From JBBIRM01 sp037441765 (GTDB lineage Bacteria > Desulfobacterota > BSN033 > UBA1163): a stretch of 5,818 nucleotides of DNA. Where the stretch lies: assembly GCA_037441765.1 (NCBI GenBank), contig JBBIRM010000181.1:1-5818 (forward strand). Direction: 5' to 3'. Position numbers and translations under genes: made by a program. The notes below the pieces were generated by a model that was not told where the DNA came from, made no database searches, and worked only from the letters and a program-made list of their open reading frames with translations. How positions within the stretch are numbered: the stretch's first letter is position 1; each line of letters starts with the position of its first letter. Below are positions 1-5,697 of the stretch, one piece after another.

Positions 1-1
1 A

Positions 2-1348
2 TTACTTCAGTCCTGCTTTCTTCTTTCTCCAAGCGTCCAGTCTCTTTTTAATCTCCTTCTCAAAGCCCTGCTCGGTGGGATGGTAGTAAACCCTCCCTTT
101 CAAATTCTCTGGGAGATATTCTTCTACGACAAAATGATCAGGATAGTCATGGGGATATTTATACCCTTTTCCATACCCAAGGTCTTCCATTAAAGTAGTA
201 ACAGGATTTCTGATGTGAAGGGGAACTGGTTGGTTTTCCAGTTCCCTCACATCTCTCTGGACTTGTTGGTAGGCCTTGTAGATAGCATTCGATTTGGGAG
301 CGGTGGCGAGATAAATGGCTGCCTGTGCCAGCGCCAGATCTCCTTCAGGAAGCCCGATGAAGTGAAATGCCTGCATGGCTGAAACCGCAATCTGTAAGGC
401 CTGGGGGTCTGCATTTCCAATATCTTCAGAAGCAAAGCGAATCATCCTTCTTGCAATGTAAAGCGGGTCCTCTCCAGCCTCCAGCATCCTTCCAAGCCAG
501 TAGAGGGCTGCATCCGGGTCACTTCCTCTCAGGCTTTTATGAAATGCAGAGATGAGGTTGTAGTGTTCTTCTCCTGACTTGTCATAAAGAAAGGCCTTTT
601 TTTGAAGAACCTCTTCCAATTCTATCTTTCTAATCCGACGGATTCCTTTCCCATCAGGAGGAGTAAGCAGAACTACCATCTCCAGGGTATTGAGGGCTAT
701 CCTTGCATCTCCACTGGCTACCCTGCAAATCCCCTTTATGACATCGGTTTCAATATGGGTTGGATATTTCCCTAATCCCCTTTCTCTATCCATTAATGCC
801 CGATTTAGAATCAACTCAATCTCCGCTTCAGTTAAGGGACGTAGGGTAAAAACCTTTGTTCTTGAAAGCAGTGGGGAGATAACTTCGAAGGATGGATTCT
901 CTGTTGTGGCACCTATAAGAATTATTGTCCCTTTTTCCACATGGGGAAGAAAGGCATCTTGCTGGGCCTTGTTGAAACGGTGTATCTCATCCACGAAGAG
1001 AATGGTTCTCTTTTTCTGATACTTCCATGCCTCCTTGGCTTCCTCAATCACCTCTTTGATCTCTTTCACCCCTGAAAGCACTGCACTGAAGGCAACAAAT
1101 TTTGCACCTGTGCTCGAAGCGATGATCATTGCAAGGGTGGTCTTTCCCGATCCAGGAGGTCCCCAGAAGATCATGGAAGGAAGTTGATCCGACTGGATTG
1201 CCTGACGGAGGACCTTACCCTCACCCAGGAGATGGTCTTGACCAACGAACTCTTCAATCGTCCGAGGTCTCATCCGATCTGCAAGGGGGGCCTCTCTTTC
1301 AAATAGCTCCTTTGACCCTTTCTCAAAAAGGTCGGACTGTCTCTTCAA
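2..1348 (-). CDS. rarA: Replication-associated recombination protein A (RarA/MgsA), AAA+ ATPase
   Basis: RarA is a DNA-dependent AAA+ ATPase of the clamp-loader-like RarA/MgsA/WRNIP1 family. It acts in the cytoplasm on single-stranded gaps and stalled replication forks. At 448 residues the protein is full length. Seen in order: the family-typical N-terminal segment ending in DRMRP (about 24-28) and FVGQDHL (34-40); Walker A GPPGSGKT (63-70); Walker B ILFVDEIH (116-123), followed by the RarA-typical RFNKAQQD; sensor 1 GATTENPSF (146-154); a candidate arginine finger in LLSRT (R163); sensor 2 GDARIALN (213-220). The C-terminal oligomerisation region carries SEDIGNADP (307-315) and YKYPHDYP (396-403). 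The start is TTG at 1346-1348, directly preceded in frame by TAA; the first internal ATG (residue 26) would remove conserved sequence. It lies 60 bases downstream of the suhB-like gene on the same strand, probably co-transcribed. The TAA stop is at 2-4. Identification is secure. Confidence 0.97.
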   Translation of the reverse strand: MKRQSDLFEKGSKELFEREAPLADRMRPRTIEEFVGQDHLLGEGKVLRQAIQSDQLPSMIFWGPPGSGKTTLAMIIASSTGAKFVAFSAVLSGVKEIKEVIEEAKEAWKYQKKRTILFVDEIHRFNKAQQDAFLPHVEKGTIILIGATTENPSFEVISPLLSRTKVFTLRPLTEAEIELILNRALMDRERGLGKYPTHIETDVIKGICRVASGDARIALNTLEMVVLLTPPDGKGIRRIRKIELEEVLQKKAFLYDKSGEEHYNLISAFHKSLRGSDPDAALYWLGRMLEAGEDPLYIARRMIRFASEDIGNADPQALQIAVSAMQAFHFIGLPEGDLALAQAAIYLATAPKSNAIYKAYQQVQRDVRELENQPVPLHIRNPVTTLMEDLGYGKGYKYPHDYPDHFVVEEYLPENLKGRVYYHPTEQGFEKEIKKRLDAWRKKKAGLK

Positions 1349-1353
1349 TTAAT

Positions 1354-1358
1354 CTCCC
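1354..1358 (-). promoter_or_regulatory. Ribosome binding site of rarA, deciding a TTG start
   Basis: On the minus strand GGGAG lies 5 bases before the TTG codon at 1346-1348. The codon just before TTG is an in-frame TAA, so translation cannot begin further upstream in this frame. The site is only a moderate match to the Shine-Dalgarno consensus. With a TTG start, this suggests modest translation of rarA. Confidence 0.6.
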
Positions 1359-1374
1359 TTTTTCTCGGCCTAAG

Positions 1375-1415
1375 GGGTTAGGATTTGATTTTGGCTAACT
1401 CCTCAACTCTAACCC
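1375..1415. repeat. Inverted repeat GGGTTAG / CTAACCC between suhB and rarA
   Basis: GGGTTAG at 1375-1381 is the exact reverse complement of CTAACCC at 1409-1415, which overlaps the TAG stop of the suhB-like gene. A second, shorter arm CTAAC at 1395-1399 could pair with the same GTTAG, so two alternative hairpins are possible. Read on the plus strand, the outer hairpin is followed by a T-rich run (TGATTTTTATT), which looks terminator-like. However, no plus-strand gene ends here, and in the minus direction, the direction of the flanking genes, there is no T tract. Function is uncertain. Confidence 0.35.
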
Positions 1416-2212
1416 TGATTTTTATTTAAATTAATCATTCGAATCACCTTAAGCATCTCTTCATGAATCAACCCATTTGAGGCCAGGATCTCCTCAGAAT
1501 AGATATTAAAGGGTTGACCTTTAAAATCTGTTACAATCCCTCCTGCCTCGGTTACCAGTAGGCATCCTGCTGCTACATCCCATGGGTGGAGTTTTAATTC
1601 CCAGAACCCATCGAACCGACCTGCTGCCAAATAGGCAAGATCAATGGCTGCTGAGCCAGGTCTCCGAACCGCAAAACTCTTTTTTATAAAATCACGAAAA
1701 TAACAGAGATAATCATCCACATGTTCACGGGCGTCATAAGGAAACCCTGTTCCCAGTAGGCTTCTTTCCAATTGGTCTATACGAGACACTTTAATCCGCT
1801 GGCCATTAAGAAATGCCCCCCTACCCTTTTCTGCAAAAAATATCTCTTCAAGAATTGGGACATAAACCACTCCAACTCTTATTTCTCCTTCTATCTCGAG
1901 CCCTATCGAAACGGAAAAGAAATGGAATCCATGGAGATAATTTGTGGTGCCATCCAGTGGGTCGACGATCCATTTATAGGGAGAACCCTTCTTCTTTAAA
2001 ATACCCTCTTCCGCCAGGATATCATGATGAGGAAAGGCATTAAGGATAATCTGAGCAATGGCTTGCTCACATTTCCTGTCAACCTCGGTTACAGGATTAA
2101 TCTCTCCTTTATATTCAACATGGTGGGAGTGTCCAAAGTACTGCTTTTGAATCCTCCCTGCCTCTCTGGCAGCAGCGATGGCGACATCTAAAAAACTATT
2201 CTTGCTTTTCAT
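1409..2212 (-). CDS. suhB: Inositol monophosphatase family protein (SuhB-like)
   Basis: This is a Mg2+- and Li+-sensitive sugar-phosphate phosphatase of the IMPase fold, which typically hydrolyses myo-inositol-1-phosphate or related phosphates in the cytoplasm. The 267 residues match the usual length. Metal-site motifs seen are D45 in PVTEVD, E68/E69 in ILAEE, WIVDPLDGTTNY (81-92, with D84 and D87), and HPWDVAAG (209-216, with D212). GSAAIDLAYLAAGRFDGF (186-203) is also family typical. In E. coli, SuhB additionally works in the Nus rRNA antitermination complex; whether that holds here cannot be told from sequence. The ATG start fits the family N-terminus, and an in-frame TGA lies just upstream. 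Its Shine-Dalgarno is poorly placed: GAGAGG is only 2 bases from the ATG and AAAGGA is about 13 bases away. rarA follows on the same strand. Fructose-1,6-bisphosphatase or another IMPase-fold specificity is an alternative. Confidence 0.92.
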   Translation of the reverse strand: MKSKNSFLDVAIAAAREAGRIQKQYFGHSHHVEYKGEINPVTEVDRKCEQAIAQIILNAFPHHDILAEEGILKKKGSPYKWIVDPLDGTTNYLHGFHFFSVSIGLEIEGEIRVGVVYVPILEEIFFAEKGRGAFLNGQRIKVSRIDQLERSLLGTGFPYDAREHVDDYLCYFRDFIKKSFAVRRPGSAAIDLAYLAAGRFDGFWELKLHPWDVAAGCLLVTEAGGIVTDFKGQPFNIYSEEILASNGLIHEEMLKVIRMINLNKNQG

Positions 2213-2250
2213 TGCCTCTCATAATTCCTTTTGGAGATTTGTTAAAGGAA

Positions 2251-2278
2251 AGTTTAAATTTGACAATCCCTTTATCAA
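2251..2278 (-). promoter_or_regulatory. Candidate sigma70-type promoter for the suhB-rarA unit
   Basis: On the minus strand, TTGATA (plus-strand 2273-2278) is followed after 16 bases by TAAACT (2251-2256), matching 5/6 and 4/6 of the -35 and -10 consensus. This would start transcription near 2244, about 30 bases before the ATG. An alternative in the same gap is TTGACT (2303-2308) with TAAAGT (2280-2285) and a 17-base spacer. Neither is strong, so the exact choice is uncertain. Confidence 0.4.
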
Positions 2279-2289
2279 AACTTTATGAT
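2260..2289 (+). promoter_or_regulatory. Strong sigma70-type promoter for the thioesterase gene
   Basis: A perfect -35 TTGACA (2260-2265) is followed after 18 bases by TATGAT (2284-2289), which matches 5 of 6 -10 positions. Transcription would begin near 2296, leaving a leader of about 50 bases before the ATG at 2348. It overlaps the candidate promoter of the divergent suhB gene. Confidence 0.7.
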
Positions 2290-2291
2290 AA
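2272..2291. promoter_or_regulatory. Inverted repeat TTATCA-N8-TGATAA over the divergent promoters (possible operator)
   Basis: TTATCA at 2272-2277 and TGATAA at 2286-2291 are exact reverse complements separated by 8 bases. The right arm covers the -10 element of the plus-strand promoter and the left arm covers the candidate -35 element of the minus-strand promoter. A dimeric regulator bound here could block both. The arms are short and AT-rich, so chance is a real alternative. Confidence 0.35.
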
Positions 2292-2336
2292 TTCCTGTTT
2301 CAAGTCAACTTATATCAATAGTTAAAAAATCTTTTC

Positions 2337-2341
2337 AGGAG
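2337..2341 (+). promoter_or_regulatory. Ribosome binding site of the thioesterase gene
   Basis: AGGAG lies 6 bases before the ATG at 2348. This is good spacing and supports that start codon. Confidence 0.7.
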
Positions 2342-2347
2342 TGAACG

Positions 2348-2767
2348 ATGAAATTTGAGACCTATGGAAATTGTTTTGTCTGTGGAGAAAATAACCCTGA
2401 GGGCTTGAAATTACATTTTGAGATAGATAAGGAGAAGAAAGTCTTAAAAACCACCTTCATCGCACCTCCTAAGTTCCAGGGATACGATGGAATTATTCAT
2501 GGGGGTATCATAAGTACTCTCCTCGATGAGGCCATGGCTAAACTATCCTTTGAATTAGGTTACAACACCGTCACCGCAACCCTTGAAATCAGGTTTAAGA
2601 ACCCTGCTCCTATTCTTGAACCCTTGGATGTGTATGGCGAGATTGTAGAAGTTAAACCAAGGCTGGTCAAAGCAAGGGCAAGTATCACAAAGAAGGATGG
2701 AACGATATTGGCAGTTGGGACTTCTACCCTTTTAAGGCAGAAATCTCAGAAGGGGGAGTCTCACTAA
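2348..2767 (+). CDS. PaaI family hotdog-fold thioesterase
   Basis: This is a small cytoplasmic acyl-CoA thioesterase of the 4HBT/PaaI hotdog superfamily, expected to hydrolyse an acyl- or aryl-CoA to CoA and free acid. The length of 139 residues is usual. The hallmark HGGIISTLLDEAM (51-63) contains the HGG turn and the acidic D60/E61, placed where these enzymes keep their catalytic carboxylate. Also seen are the N-terminal CFVCGENNPEGLKL (9-22), a Cys-x-x-Cys segment common in one branch of the family, and the strand segments TATLEIRFKNPAPI (76-89) and GEIVEVKPRLVKARASI (97-113). It is the only plus-strand gene in the window, with its own promoter and ribosome binding site. It is divergent from suhB and convergent with the operon to its right, so context does not reveal a pathway. 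The substrate cannot be named from sequence. Confidence 0.9.
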   Translation: MKFETYGNCFVCGENNPEGLKLHFEIDKEKKVLKTTFIAPPKFQGYDGIIHGGIISTLLDEAMAKLSFELGYNTVTATLEIRFKNPAPILEPLDVYGEIVEVKPRLVKARASITKKDGTILAVGTSTLLRQKSQKGESH

Positions 2768-2819
2768 CCCTAAGAGTTTGAGTCATTTCTGCTTTGGTTC
2801 GTCCACCATAAATCTCATA

Positions 2820-3656
2820 TTAGGTAATCAATCTTAGAAAGTTTAGACAGAGGATCTTCTTTTGGTCCTCTTCGGAAAGGCTTGAAGCCTTCAATTCCTC
2901 AAAATATCTCTTTGGACGAATCAAAGGATAATCCGATCCAAAAAGTATCCTTTCGACTCCAACGATCTCCTTGGCAATCTTATAGACCTTGCTCGAATAG
3001 AGAAAGGGGGATGCTGCGGTATCATAGTAGACATGTTGAAGGCCCTTTGCCACCTCAGGCATTAATTCATAAAAGGGAAGCCCTCCTCCCCAGTGAGCAA
3101 ATATGATGGGGAGATTTGGAAAAGAGACTGCAAACTCATAGAATCGTTCAATAGGAGTCGGTCCTTTCCCTGGATAGGGATGTCCAATGGGTTCATTGGT
3201 ATGGAGAAGAAGGGGAATACCCTTTTGCTCCATCTGGCTTAAAATCGTCTTCATGGACTGGATCGTTTGTAGGTTCATCTCCTTCTCATAAAAAGCAACC
3301 TCTCCAACTCCCATTGCCCCTTCCGTGATCCTCTGTTCAAATTCCTCCTCAGAGCGTCTGGTATCTGAAAAAGAAAGAGAGATAAAGACGATCAACCGAT
3401 CGGGGTATCTTGCCTTTGATTCCATCAAATATTGATTATGAAGGCTACAGAGGTCTGGGTCGGTCCAGGGAAAACCACACACCACCGAACGGTCAACTCC
3501 TTCATCATCCATAGATGCGATCAATTCCTCCACCCCAACCATCTTCGAATTCAAACCTTTATAAATTGATGAAAAACCTCCATCCTTTTGGCAGAAGGAC
3601 TCTCGATCCATTCTCATCGCTTCAGGAAAGATATGGGTATGACAGTCGATGATCAT
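2820..3656 (-). CDS. Amidohydrolase family 2 (ACMSD-like) metal-dependent hydrolase
   Basis: This is a TIM-barrel metal-dependent hydrolase or decarboxylase of the amidohydrolase-related family (ACMSD, LigW and TIM-barrel hydrolase relatives). The 278 residues form a complete single domain. Metal and catalytic motifs seen in order: DCHTH (4-8, H6 and H8); GVGEVAFYEKEM (116-127, with E119); LLLHTNEP (149-156, H152); FAHWGGG (186-192, H188); FGSDYP (239-244, D242). The short C-terminal helix ends NFLRLI, as in the family. E119 sits in a TatD-like GE-V context and may be a metal ligand. Its ATG overlaps the TGA of the upstream flavin reductase gene (ATGA), so the two are probably translationally coupled. 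It is the last gene of the four-gene operon, and I see no clear terminator after it. Substrate unknown: hydrolysis of a C-N or ester bond and decarboxylation are both possible. Confidence 0.9.
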   Translation of the reverse strand: MIIDCHTHIFPEAMRMDRESFCQKDGGFSSIYKGLNSKMVGVEELIASMDDEGVDRSVVCGFPWTDPDLCSLHNQYLMESKARYPDRLIVFISLSFSDTRRSEEEFEQRITEGAMGVGEVAFYEKEMNLQTIQSMKTILSQMEQKGIPLLLHTNEPIGHPYPGKGPTPIERFYEFAVSFPNLPIIFAHWGGGLPFYELMPEVAKGLQHVYYDTAASPFLYSSKVYKIAKEIVGVERILFGSDYPLIRPKRYFEELKASSLSEEDQKKILCLNFLRLIT

Positions 3657-4222
3657 GGCTTGCCCTTGGAGAAACTATGATGCCCCAGACATTTGCCAAG
3701 AGTCCAATACTCCTGTGCGCCTGGGCAGTAGGTAAGGGGAAGAAATTTGGAGATATCGATTCTTCCCTTCTCCTTTTGAACCTCCTCTCTCACATGGACA
3801 GAAACGATTTCGGCAAGGAAGAGATGATGGCTCCCTAAGGGAAGAACCTGCTTTACCTCACACTCCAACTGCACATGACACTCATCAATCAAAGGAGGCT
3901 TTACCTTCTGGGCTGGGACAGGCTTCCAACCCATCGTGCCAAATTTATCCACTTCTTTTCCAGAAACTACCCCACAGGCATCTACTTTTCTAACCATCTC
4001 TTCCGATGGAAGATTAATGACAAACTGCATAGATTCCTTGATGCATCGGTAGGAATATCGTTGAGGTCGGATAGAAATCCCAACCATGGGTGGGTCGGAG
4101 TTTACCACTCCTACCCAAGCGAGCGTAATAATGTTTGGTTTTCCTGTTGAATCGATACAAGTGACCAAAACAACAGGGGTTGGGAAAAGTATGGTTGTAG
4201 GGGATAGAGTTCTTCTTCCCAT
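3653..4222 (-). CDS. Flavin reductase family protein (flavoredoxin-like, FMN-binding split barrel)
   Basis: This belongs to the flavin-reductase-like FMN-binding split-barrel family. Such proteins bind FMN and either reduce free flavin with NAD(P)H for a partner enzyme or, in anaerobes, carry electrons as flavoredoxin. The 189 residues match the usual length. Family features seen: PTPVVLVTC (14-22), GKPNIITLAWVGVVNSDPPM (27-46), IRPQRYSY (51-58) around the flavin phosphate site, FVINLPSEEMV (67-77), CGVVSGKEVDKF (83-94), and the C-terminal YWTLGKCLGHHSFSKG (172-187). The start is supported by AAGGAG 6 bases before the ATG. It is co-directional with the amidohydrolase gene, whose ATG it overlaps (ATGA), and lies 28 bases after the yciO-like gene. 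No oxygenase partner is in the window, so an electron-carrier role or support of an enzyme encoded elsewhere is equally possible. Confidence 0.9.
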   Translation of the reverse strand: MGRRTLSPTTILFPTPVVLVTCIDSTGKPNIITLAWVGVVNSDPPMVGISIRPQRYSYRCIKESMQFVINLPSEEMVRKVDACGVVSGKEVDKFGTMGWKPVPAQKVKPPLIDECHVQLECEVKQVLPLGSHHLFLAEIVSVHVREEVQKEKGRIDISKFLPLTYCPGAQEYWTLGKCLGHHSFSKGKP

Positions 4223-4228
4223 CTTCCT

Positions 4229-4234
4229 CTCCTT
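4229..4234 (-). promoter_or_regulatory. Ribosome binding site of the flavin reductase gene
   Basis: AAGGAG on the minus strand is 6 bases before the ATG at 4220-4222. It lies in the 28-base gap after the yciO-like gene, showing independent translation initiation within the operon. Confidence 0.65.
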
Positions 4235-4250
4235 GTTTAATTTTTCGGCT

Positions 4251-4859
4251 TTATTGGAAAAGGCTTACATCCCCTTTTCCCTTTCTAATTACTTTAGGGA
4301 AATCTCCTGTGAGATCGATGATGCTTGAATGTTCGGGAATGATGATCCCCCCATCGATTACCAGATCCAACTTTTTTCCAAACCGCTCTTCAATTTCAGA
4401 GGGATCATTATAAAGGGTTTCATCGGGTTTATATACACTGGTGCTGATGATGGGATGCCCCAATTCCTTCACAATAGCAATACAGATCTTATTGTCTGGG
4501 ATCATGATCCCGACTGTCTTCTGTTTCGTCATGGCAATCTTTGGAACCAATTTGGTCGCCCTCAGGATAAAGGTATAGGCCCCTGGAAGGAGGCGCTTCA
4601 TTATTTTATATGCATAGTTGGATACAAAGGCATAACAGCTTATATCCTTCAGGTCAGAACAGATAAAACTCAGAGGTTTCTTCCCCTCAATCCTCTTGAT
4701 CTGATGAATTTTACGAATCGCCTCAGGACAAAAGAGATCGCATCCAACTCCATAAATGGTGTCGGTGGGATATCCAATTACCCCTCCTCCTCTAAGAACC
4801 TCCACCACTTTTTGAATCAATCTCTTCTGCGGATTTTTTGGATTGATGGTGATGAGCAT
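4251..4859 (-). CDS. yciO: YrdC/Sua5 family protein, YciO type (likely auto-annotated as L-threonylcarbamoyladenylate synthase)
   Basis: This is a single-domain member of the YrdC/Sua5/YciO family, an alpha/beta fold that binds nucleotides and double-stranded RNA. TsaC/Sua5 members make threonylcarbamoyl-AMP for the t6A37 tRNA modification. The 202 residues resemble E. coli YciO along the whole length: NPKNPQKRLIQKVVEVLRGG (6-25), YPTDTIYGVGC (30-40), PGAYTFIL (92-99), TVGIMIPDN (115-123), PIISTS (136-141), IDLTGDFPKVIRKGKGDV (181-198). The TSANxSG motif of TsaC/Sua5 is replaced by TSVYKPDE (140-147), as in YciO. There is no C-terminal Sua5 domain. YciO in E. coli is regarded as a paralogue that does not simply replace TsaC, so t6A synthesis should not be assumed. 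The ATG is 3 bases after the stop of the upstream hydrolase gene, with its AGGAGA site inside that gene's last codons, so the two are probably coupled. Confidence 0.88.
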   Translation of the reverse strand: MLITINPKNPQKRLIQKVVEVLRGGGVIGYPTDTIYGVGCDLFCPEAIRKIHQIKRIEGKKPLSFICSDLKDISCYAFVSNYAYKIMKRLLPGAYTFILRATKLVPKIAMTKQKTVGIMIPDNKICIAIVKELGHPIISTSVYKPDETLYNDPSEIEERFGKKLDLVIDGGIIIPEHSSIIDLTGDFPKVIRKGKGDVSLFQ

Positions 4860-4862
4860 TGT

Positions 4863-5600
4863 TTAACTCTCCTGTCCTAATTCTTTGACGCGAACCCCAT
4901 GGAGAAAACGTTTATTAAAATAGGGGACCTCTAAACTATCGATCTTTACCTCTTTGCTCCAGGAGGAGGCATGGATAAACTCGTTATTCCCTACATAGAT
5001 TCCTACATGAGTCCCATTAGCCCGATGTGTTTTAAAAAAGACCAGGTCCCCTTCTTCAAGTTCTTCTCTCTTTACTCTTTTCCCAAAAAAAACCTGCTCT
5101 CGGGCTGTACGAGGAAGATCAACATTAAAAATTTGATAAATCTTTTTTACAAAAGCGGAGCAATCAATCCCTCTCAAGGTGGAGCCACCTAATCGATAGG
5201 GAACTCCTAAAAAAGTCTTGACCACTTTGATAAAAAGGCTTCGTTCCTCAGGGCTGTTCCATCTCCCAATGGGTTGACCTGTCTTCTTCTCTTCCACTCC
5301 TTTTTCTACAACTTTTTCTTCCCTTAGATCCATCTCCTCTTTGAAGTCTCCATCCTCTACCAATTGCTCTTCCAATTGGTGGAGGGGGAGTTTAAGGGTC
5401 TGACCTGCTTTGAGAAGAGTTGAGGAGAGATGGTTGACCTTTTTAATGGCATCAATGCTTATGCCAAACGATTTTGAAATACTGTAGAGGGAATCACCTG
5501 GTTTGACCACATATTTCTGTTCTGCCCATCCCCACTGAATGCCAATCCCTAAGTAAAGGACGATCAGCCCACATCCCCAAAAAATCCATCCTCTTTTCAT
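4863..5600 (-). CDS. Secreted LysM - NlpC/P60 peptidoglycan endopeptidase
   Basis: This is an exported cell-wall hydrolase expected to cut stem-peptide bonds of peptidoglycan (gamma-D-Glu-diaminopimelate type endopeptidase). The 245 residues divide as follows. Residues 1-26 are a signal peptide with a hydrophobic core and a likely signal-peptidase I site after GWA. Residues about 29-72 are one LysM glycan-binding domain (YVVKPGDSLYSISKSFGIS, then LLKAGQTLKLP). Residues 73-115 are a charged Glu/Lys-rich linker. Residues about 117-240 are an NlpC/P60 domain with LGVPYRLGG (131-139), catalytic Cys in DCSAFV (C147), His in THVGIYVG (H198) and a second His in FIHAS (H210), giving a complete Cys-His-His triad. 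There is no lipobox, so it should be periplasmic and soluble or LysM-bound. AGGAGG 7 bases before the ATG supports the start. It is the first gene of the four-gene operon. Confidence 0.94.
   Translation of the reverse strand: MKRGWIFWGCGLIVLYLGIGIQWGWAEQKYVVKPGDSLYSISKSFGISIDAIKKVNHLSSTLLKAGQTLKLPLHQLEEQLVEDGDFKEEMDLREEKVVEKGVEEKKTGQPIGRWNSPEERSLFIKVVKTFLGVPYRLGGSTLRGIDCSAFVKKIYQIFNVDLPRTAREQVFFGKRVKREELEEGDLVFFKTHRANGTHVGIYVGNNEFIHASSWSKEVKIDSLEVPYFNKRFLHGVRVKELGQES
4868..4873 (-). promoter_or_regulatory. Ribosome binding site of the yciO-like gene inside the upstream coding region
   Basis: AGGAGA on the minus strand lies within the last codons of the LysM-NlpC/P60 gene, 8 bases before the yciO ATG. 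The stop codon of the first gene falls between this site and the start codon, a layout typical of translational coupling. Confidence 0.6.
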
Positions 5601-5607
5601 ACCATGT

Positions 5608-5613
5608 CCTCCT
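5608..5613 (-). promoter_or_regulatory. Ribosome binding site of the LysM-NlpC/P60 gene
   Basis: A perfect AGGAGG lies 7 bases before the ATG at 5598-5600. A second ATG five bases upstream is out of frame and reaches a stop after two codons (ATG GTA TGA, overlapping the true start), so it does not compete as a gene start. Confidence 0.75.
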
Positions 5614-5697
5614 CATTTTTTTCTTTTTTCAGGATGATCTTCCCTTCAGCATGGTGGGAGAATTTTAGGGTTTATTAAAAGGAATTAATGATGATCA

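Larger units (their letters stand above)
2820..5600 (-). other. Predicted four-gene operon (LysM-NlpC/P60, yciO-like, flavin reductase, amidohydrolase)
   Basis: The four minus-strand genes are separated by 3 bases, 28 bases and a 4-base overlap, with no room for internal promoters between them except possibly the 28-base gap. One good promoter lies upstream of the first gene. Joint transcription is inferred from spacing; the genes do not share an obvious pathway. The 52 bases between this unit and the convergent thioesterase gene hold no convincing intrinsic terminator. Confidence 0.65.

Noticed and set aside
690..1019. A 109-codon plus-strand open frame inside rarA
   Set aside because: It is antisense to the conserved AAA+ core of rarA and is explained as a shadow of that coding sequence.
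2210..2224. Small upstream ATG overlapping the suhB start (ATGAGAGGCAATG)
   Set aside because: It is out of frame and stops after eight codons; its Shine-Dalgarno spacing is poor. It is probably chance, though the weak initiation region of suhB itself is real.
2768..2819. Possible bidirectional terminator between the convergent thioesterase and amidohydrolase genes
   Set aside because: Only a short, bulged stem (CTCA/TGAG plus AAC/GTT) can be drawn and there is no T tract on either strand.
4329..4880. A 183-codon plus-strand open frame opposite the yciO-like gene
   Set aside because: It lies entirely antisense to a gene with clear family motifs, has no ribosome binding site of note, and its translation shows no recognisable domain.
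1766..5380. Repeated TTCCAATTGGT at about 1767 and 5372
   Set aside because: Both copies lie inside coding sequences of unrelated genes, contain a simple palindromic core, and are best explained by chance.
4863..5600. Lipoprotein signal in the LysM-NlpC/P60 protein (Cys at residue 10)
   Set aside because: The residues before the Cys do not form a lipobox and the hydrophobic stretch lies mostly after it; an ordinary signal peptidase I signal ending GWA fits better.
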